A stretch of 64,000 nucleotides of DNA from Sulfuriferula multivorans (lineage in GTDB: Bacteria; Pseudomonadota; Gammaproteobacteria; Burkholderiales; Sulfuriferulaceae): assembly GCF_003851125.1 (NCBI RefSeq), contig NZ_BGOW01000002.1:124001-188000 (forward strand). The letters are read 5' to 3'. The position numbers and the translations under genes were made by a program. The notes below the pieces were generated by a model that saw nothing but the letters and a program-made list of their open reading frames with translations, searched no databases and was not told the origin of the DNA. This document shows positions 60,962-64,000 of this stretch, one piece after another (the first letter of the stretch is position 1; every line of letters begins with the position of its first letter).

Positions 60962-61596
60962 TTGGCAGGCTCCGCTTTTGCCTTGCTCAGGCTGAATTCA
61001 ATATACGGAGGCAGAGGCGCCGGTTTTCCATCCGCCGTTTTTTCGGCCTCGGGTAGGCGCATTTCCAGCATGCTGAATGTCTTCCCTGCCAGCACAGGTT
61101 CTTTTTTCAGATGATTAATGAAAACGGGTACCAGCTCCGCTTGCAGGGTTCGGCCATTGATCGCCATGTCGCTACCCAGGCCAGTTACGTGGAATCCGGT
61201 AATCCATAACCCGCTCAGCGTCTGCCGCGAGAGCGCACGCAGATATTCGGAAAATCCCTGGGTATTGCCCAGCTCCCCTTTGCCCAGTAGCTCGATAATT
61301 TGATGGCGCGCTTTAACATCGTTGTCCATCTGCACGACTTCATCCTGCAGCAATTTGCTGGGCTGGCGTGGTCCAAACGAAGCGGAAGCCTGCGCCAGCT
61401 GCACCTGGGTAGCCTGGAAGGATTTTTCAGTCTGCACGGAGCGCTGCTCCAGTCCGGCGGTGCGATACCAGGCATAACCGTAAACCAGCAACGAACCCAG
61501 CAGGATGAGGCCAAGCGCCTGCATCATGGTCACGGTGGAGAAATATTTCTCCTGTTTGCGGAACAGCGGATTGTAGAGGTTGATCTGTTGGCTCAC
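60958..61596 (-). CDS. PilN-domain MSHA protein (MshI2-like)
   Basis: A 212-residue inner membrane protein starting SQQINLYNPLFRKQEK, the INLYNP opening that defines PilN-type proteins, then a helix at about 25-45 (ALGLILLGSLLVYGYAW) and a periplasmic domain ending SKAKAEPAK. It partners the actin-like MshI and MshJ in the inner platform. It overlaps mshI's end and mshJ's start by four bases each. Confidence 0.9.
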   Translation of the reverse strand: MSQQINLYNPLFRKQEKYFSTVTMMQALGLILLGSLLVYGYAWYRTAGLEQRSVQTEKSFQATQVQLAQASASFGPRQPSKLLQDEVVQMDNDVKARHQIIELLGKGELGNTQGFSEYLRALSRQTLSGLWITGFHVTGLGSDMAINGRTLQAELVPVFINHLKKEPVLAGKTFSMLEMRLPEAEKTADGKPAPLPPYIEFSLSKAKAEPAK

Positions 61597-62555
61597 AGCA
61601 CCTTTACCTCTTGTCGCAGCGCCGCACCCAGCGCCATGAAATAAAGTTGCTGTTGTGAGGCTTGCTCCAGTTCCGGCACTTTGGAAATATCCAGGACGGC
61701 ATCCAGATTGAAGGTTTCAACCGGCATGTATAAATTGGCAGCCAGATATTCCTGCAAACCGGCACTCCCTTCGCCCAAAGGCGCAAGCATCAGCTTGGCG
61801 ACCGCAATAAATCTGAACTGGCGTTCGAAATGATCGAACGAACGCTGCAGTTCCAGAGTGACCCGGTCATAACACGCATTTTTCTGGGTAATATCCGTTT
61901 GCCGCAATTGCTCCAGCGTCACGTCAAAGCGCCGCGACAGATACAATTCACCGGCGAAAGTGACGGTGAGCAAGCCGCCTGCCTTGTCAAAGGAGAGTAA
62001 TGCCAAGCCGCGATCTTGCGGTTCCAGCAAGGCCGAAATATTGCGTTGCGCCATTTCCGGAATATCGATGACGCTCAACGGAATTTTGAGTTGTTCGAAT
62101 AGCGTCTGACGCTGTCTGATGAATGGAGAATGCGCCGCCACCGCATACATGGCGCCTTTGCGCTCGGGTGCGTTTTTATCGCCCGGAATATCCAGCACAT
62201 CGATGGTCGCATCGTCGATATGAAAATCCAGCATGTCCTTCAAGCGCCAGCGTATTGCTGTTTTGAGTTCCTCTTGCGGAACGTTTGGTGCATCCACGGA
62301 TAACAGCTGATACTCGCCGGAATTCAGCAAATTCGTGCACTCATAACGATCGACGTGCAATTCCTTGGCTATTTTTTCCATGGTGGACTGGACCTGCGAT
62401 TTATCGGCGGGATAAAAAGCGATCAGCCCCACTTGAGACAGGGCTGCTGGTATGGGCGTGACATGCGCCATATAAATGCCATCCTCCTCAATATTGATGG
62501 ACAACCAGCCGGCAGTTTTTGTTGTTTTCGAGAATAGACGCATGCCCACAGCCAT
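61593..62555 (-). CDS. mshI: MSHA biogenesis protein MshI (PilM-like)
   Basis: A 320-residue cytoplasmic actin-like platform protein. Shows GWLSINIEEDGIYMAHV at the start, the ELKTAIRWRLKDMLDFHIDDATIDVLDIP region, and LLTVTFAGELYLSRRFDV, all typical of MshI. Start uncertain: ATG 62555 or ATG 62543 (MRLFSKTTK); neither has a strong ribosome site. It is the first of the coupled msh genes; the 139-base gap before it may hold their promoter. Confidence 0.88.
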   Translation of the reverse strand: MAVGMRLFSKTTKTAGWLSINIEEDGIYMAHVTPIPAALSQVGLIAFYPADKSQVQSTMEKIAKELHVDRYECTNLLNSGEYQLLSVDAPNVPQEELKTAIRWRLKDMLDFHIDDATIDVLDIPGDKNAPERKGAMYAVAAHSPFIRQRQTLFEQLKIPLSVIDIPEMAQRNISALLEPQDRGLALLSFDKAGGLLTVTFAGELYLSRRFDVTLEQLRQTDITQKNACYDRVTLELQRSFDHFERQFRFIAVAKLMLAPLGEGSAGLQEYLAANLYMPVETFNLDAVLDISKVPELEQASQQQLYFMALGAALRQEVKVL

Positions 62556-62694
62556 TTGTAAAAACTACTTGAAATTAAAACAATAAGCCATTGTTGTCAA
62601 TTGGCTTTTGCCTTTCCCCTCTTCAATTCACCCGAATACATCCCGTTGCTCTCAGCAATAGCCCTCATTTTCCGTGGTGAGGCAGCTATTTCTG

Positions 62695-64000
62695 CTAATA
62701 CATTTCACGCATGTAAATGAAATCGTTTGCGTTTTTATAAATACCGAAAGTCACCCGCACCCTTGGGTCGCGATCATAATTGGCACCACACCATTTGCCA
62801 CGCAAATACCCCAAACCCGCGCCACTACTTGTGACTAACCAGGCTGGACAGGATTGATCGATGCCGGCTACTCCAAGGTTAATCGCCACATCGACGCTTC
62901 CCAACACAGTCGGTGCAGGTGAAGGTTTGGTCAGTTTCAAACTGCCGATGCCGCTCGCAAATGCGCCGCCTATCATGATGTGACCCGAACCCATATTGGT
63001 AGACGTCAAACCCTTTTGGTAATTGCCAAGAGCAATATTATTCGGACTGAGTGAAGTGCAACTATCTGAAGTATTGGTCGTAAAAACAGTACCATTCCAG
63101 TATTGGGCTATAAGCGGTATCGGCAAATCCAGCGCTTCCGAACCGAAAGCATTGTTCAACCTGATCCGCCCGAAACGTACCGAAGTCGGCACACCTAACG
63201 AGGCGTGATCCGGTGTGCCGTTACCCACATCAAGATTGAGCGGAGACAACTGCACGCCATCCGTATCGATAGGTGCAATGCCTATACTGACGGCATCAAA
63301 GGGTCCATCCGGAGCGCTAAGTCTACTCACCGCCAACGCACTCGAAATACCCGATGCGACGCCTGCGATCCAACTGCCGGAGGATGAACCCAGGGACAGT
63401 CTTGGCGTCAACGGCGTGTTGGTCGCGGCGATATTTATGGCACCGAAACCGAATGAAGCGGGATTGACCAAATCCATCTTGGCAAAATTACCCGCATAGT
63501 TCTGGGTCGTTAGATTGGCCGCACTTTGCGCCGTCAGGGTGAATGTAGCCGACATGGGTTCGTCCATATAGGTAAACGTCGACGCTGGCGAACAAACACG
63601 GTCACTGCGGGTAGTCAGTGCAGCCCCCGAGGACAAGGCAAAATGATGCGGTATAAAGCGTCCGACATTCCCGGTGGTGGTTCCCGTGACATTGCCGGCA
63701 CCAAGATAATCGCCATCCCCTACTTCGGGGGTGAGCGTGATGATGCCGACTTCCGGCCAATTGAAAGCTGTACCCGTCGCCACGCCGTTGCTGAAGGTGC
63801 CGAACGTGCCACCGATGGGCGGGAAATACGTCAGGCCCAGACCCGCAACCAAAGCCGGGGTCAATTTCACGCTTTCCGGGCTGACCTCCTGCCCGTAATT
63901 CGGGGCCACGTTTCCAGTGGCGGTAGTCGCAGTGACCGTTGCCGTAAATGAATCCCCAGCTTTGATAAAAACGGGGCCGCTAGCGCTAGCTGCCGCTGGA
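62695..64000 (-). CDS. MshQ-like / DUF6701 secreted protein, C-terminal part (cut by window edge)
   Basis: About 434 residues of an open frame that continues past base 64000. It is Thr/Gly/Ser-rich with a beta character: GRFIPHHFALSSGAALTTR and VSIGIAPIDTDGVQLSP, VRFGRIRLNNAFGSEALDLP, and the closing CPAWLVTSSGAGLGYLRGKW with DRDPRVRVTFGIYK. These match DUF6701 at the end of MshQ-type large surface proteins encoded with MSHA pili. The 5' end and any lectin domain are outside the window. Confidence 0.87.
   Translation of the reverse strand, partial: PAAASASGPVFIKAGDSFTATVTATTATGNVAPNYGQEVSPESVKLTPALVAGLGLTYFPPIGGTFGTFSNGVATGTAFNWPEVGIITLTPEVGDGDYLGAGNVTGTTTGNVGRFIPHHFALSSGAALTTRSDRVCSPASTFTYMDEPMSATFTLTAQSAANLTTQNYAGNFAKMDLVNPASFGFGAINIAATNTPLTPRLSLGSSSGSWIAGVASGISSALAVSRLSAPDGPFDAVSIGIAPIDTDGVQLSPLNLDVGNGTPDHASLGVPTSVRFGRIRLNNAFGSEALDLPIPLIAQYWNGTVFTTNTSDSCTSLSPNNIALGNYQKGLTSTNMGSGHIMIGGAFASGIGSLKLTKPSPAPTVLGSVDVAINLGVAGIDQSCPAWLVTSSGAGLGYLRGKWCGANYDRDPRVRVTFGIYKNANDFIYMREMY

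Overview
The window looks like chromosomal DNA from a sulfur-metabolising betaproteobacterium, most likely of the Nitrosomonadales (Sulfuricella, Sulfuriferula, Thiobacillus or Gallionella relatives). This is judged from gene content, moderately high GC and the protein types; no search was run. Gene density is high, with many 4-base start/stop overlaps, and TTG or GTG starts are common.

Layout. 1-5.3 kb: glycogen and sugar phosphate genes (glgC partial and divergent from glgB, then pgi) and a MAPEG membrane protein. 5.3-5.9 kb: a minus-strand tRNA cluster (Ala-GGC, Glu, Asp) with a 59-residue membrane protein gene between two tRNAs. 6-11 kb: a GlcD-type oxidase whose start lies against a palindromic element, SseB-like and hypothetical genes, nth, a FIST protein and DUF1841. 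11.3-16 kb: a probable acquired defence pair, a single-chain restriction-modification enzyme and an AlbA_2 (Schlafen-type) protein of lower GC. 16-23.6 kb: two small cytochromes c, a cobalamin adenosyltransferase, NfeD and SPFH proteins, small enzymes, a truncated oxidoreductase remnant, and a frameshifted sialidase-like gene coupled to a thioredoxin. 23.6-27 kb: ovoA with an overlapping PLP C-S lyase, a probable complete ovothiol pathway. 27-32 kb: a YqjD/YqjE/YqjK membrane stress trio, rhlE and a SoxB-like protein. 32-40 kb: NYN protein, mutL, amiC, tsaE, queG, murI, a methyltransferase and fpr.

40-49.5 kb is the most interesting part. A PhnD-like binding protein, a histidine kinase and a sigma-54 response regulator form one operon. 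They are followed by a well-matched sigma-54 promoter and a ten-to-twelve-gene sulfur transfer cluster: a split YeeE/YedE permease, TusA, three tiny membrane proteins (one of 30 residues), a membrane-anchored tandem rhodanese lacking catalytic cysteines, three DsrE/DsrF/DsrH-like small proteins, a periplasmic active-type tandem rhodanese, and a cytochrome c. A reasonable reading is regulated uptake and relay of thiosulfate- or tetrathionate-like sulfur from periplasm to cytoplasm.

49.5-51.8 kb: a nitric oxide module (NsrR, group I truncated hemoglobin, 2Fe-2S/FAD reductase) with a candidate NsrR operator. 51.8-54 kb: a ClC chloride channel and two hypotheticals. 54-55.8 kb: an IS1182-type element whose left end supplies the start codon of a neighbouring gene. 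55.8-64 kb: the MSHA pilus genes mshN, M, L, K, J, a PilN-like gene, mshI and the end of an MshQ-like adhesin, all on the minus strand and running off the right edge.
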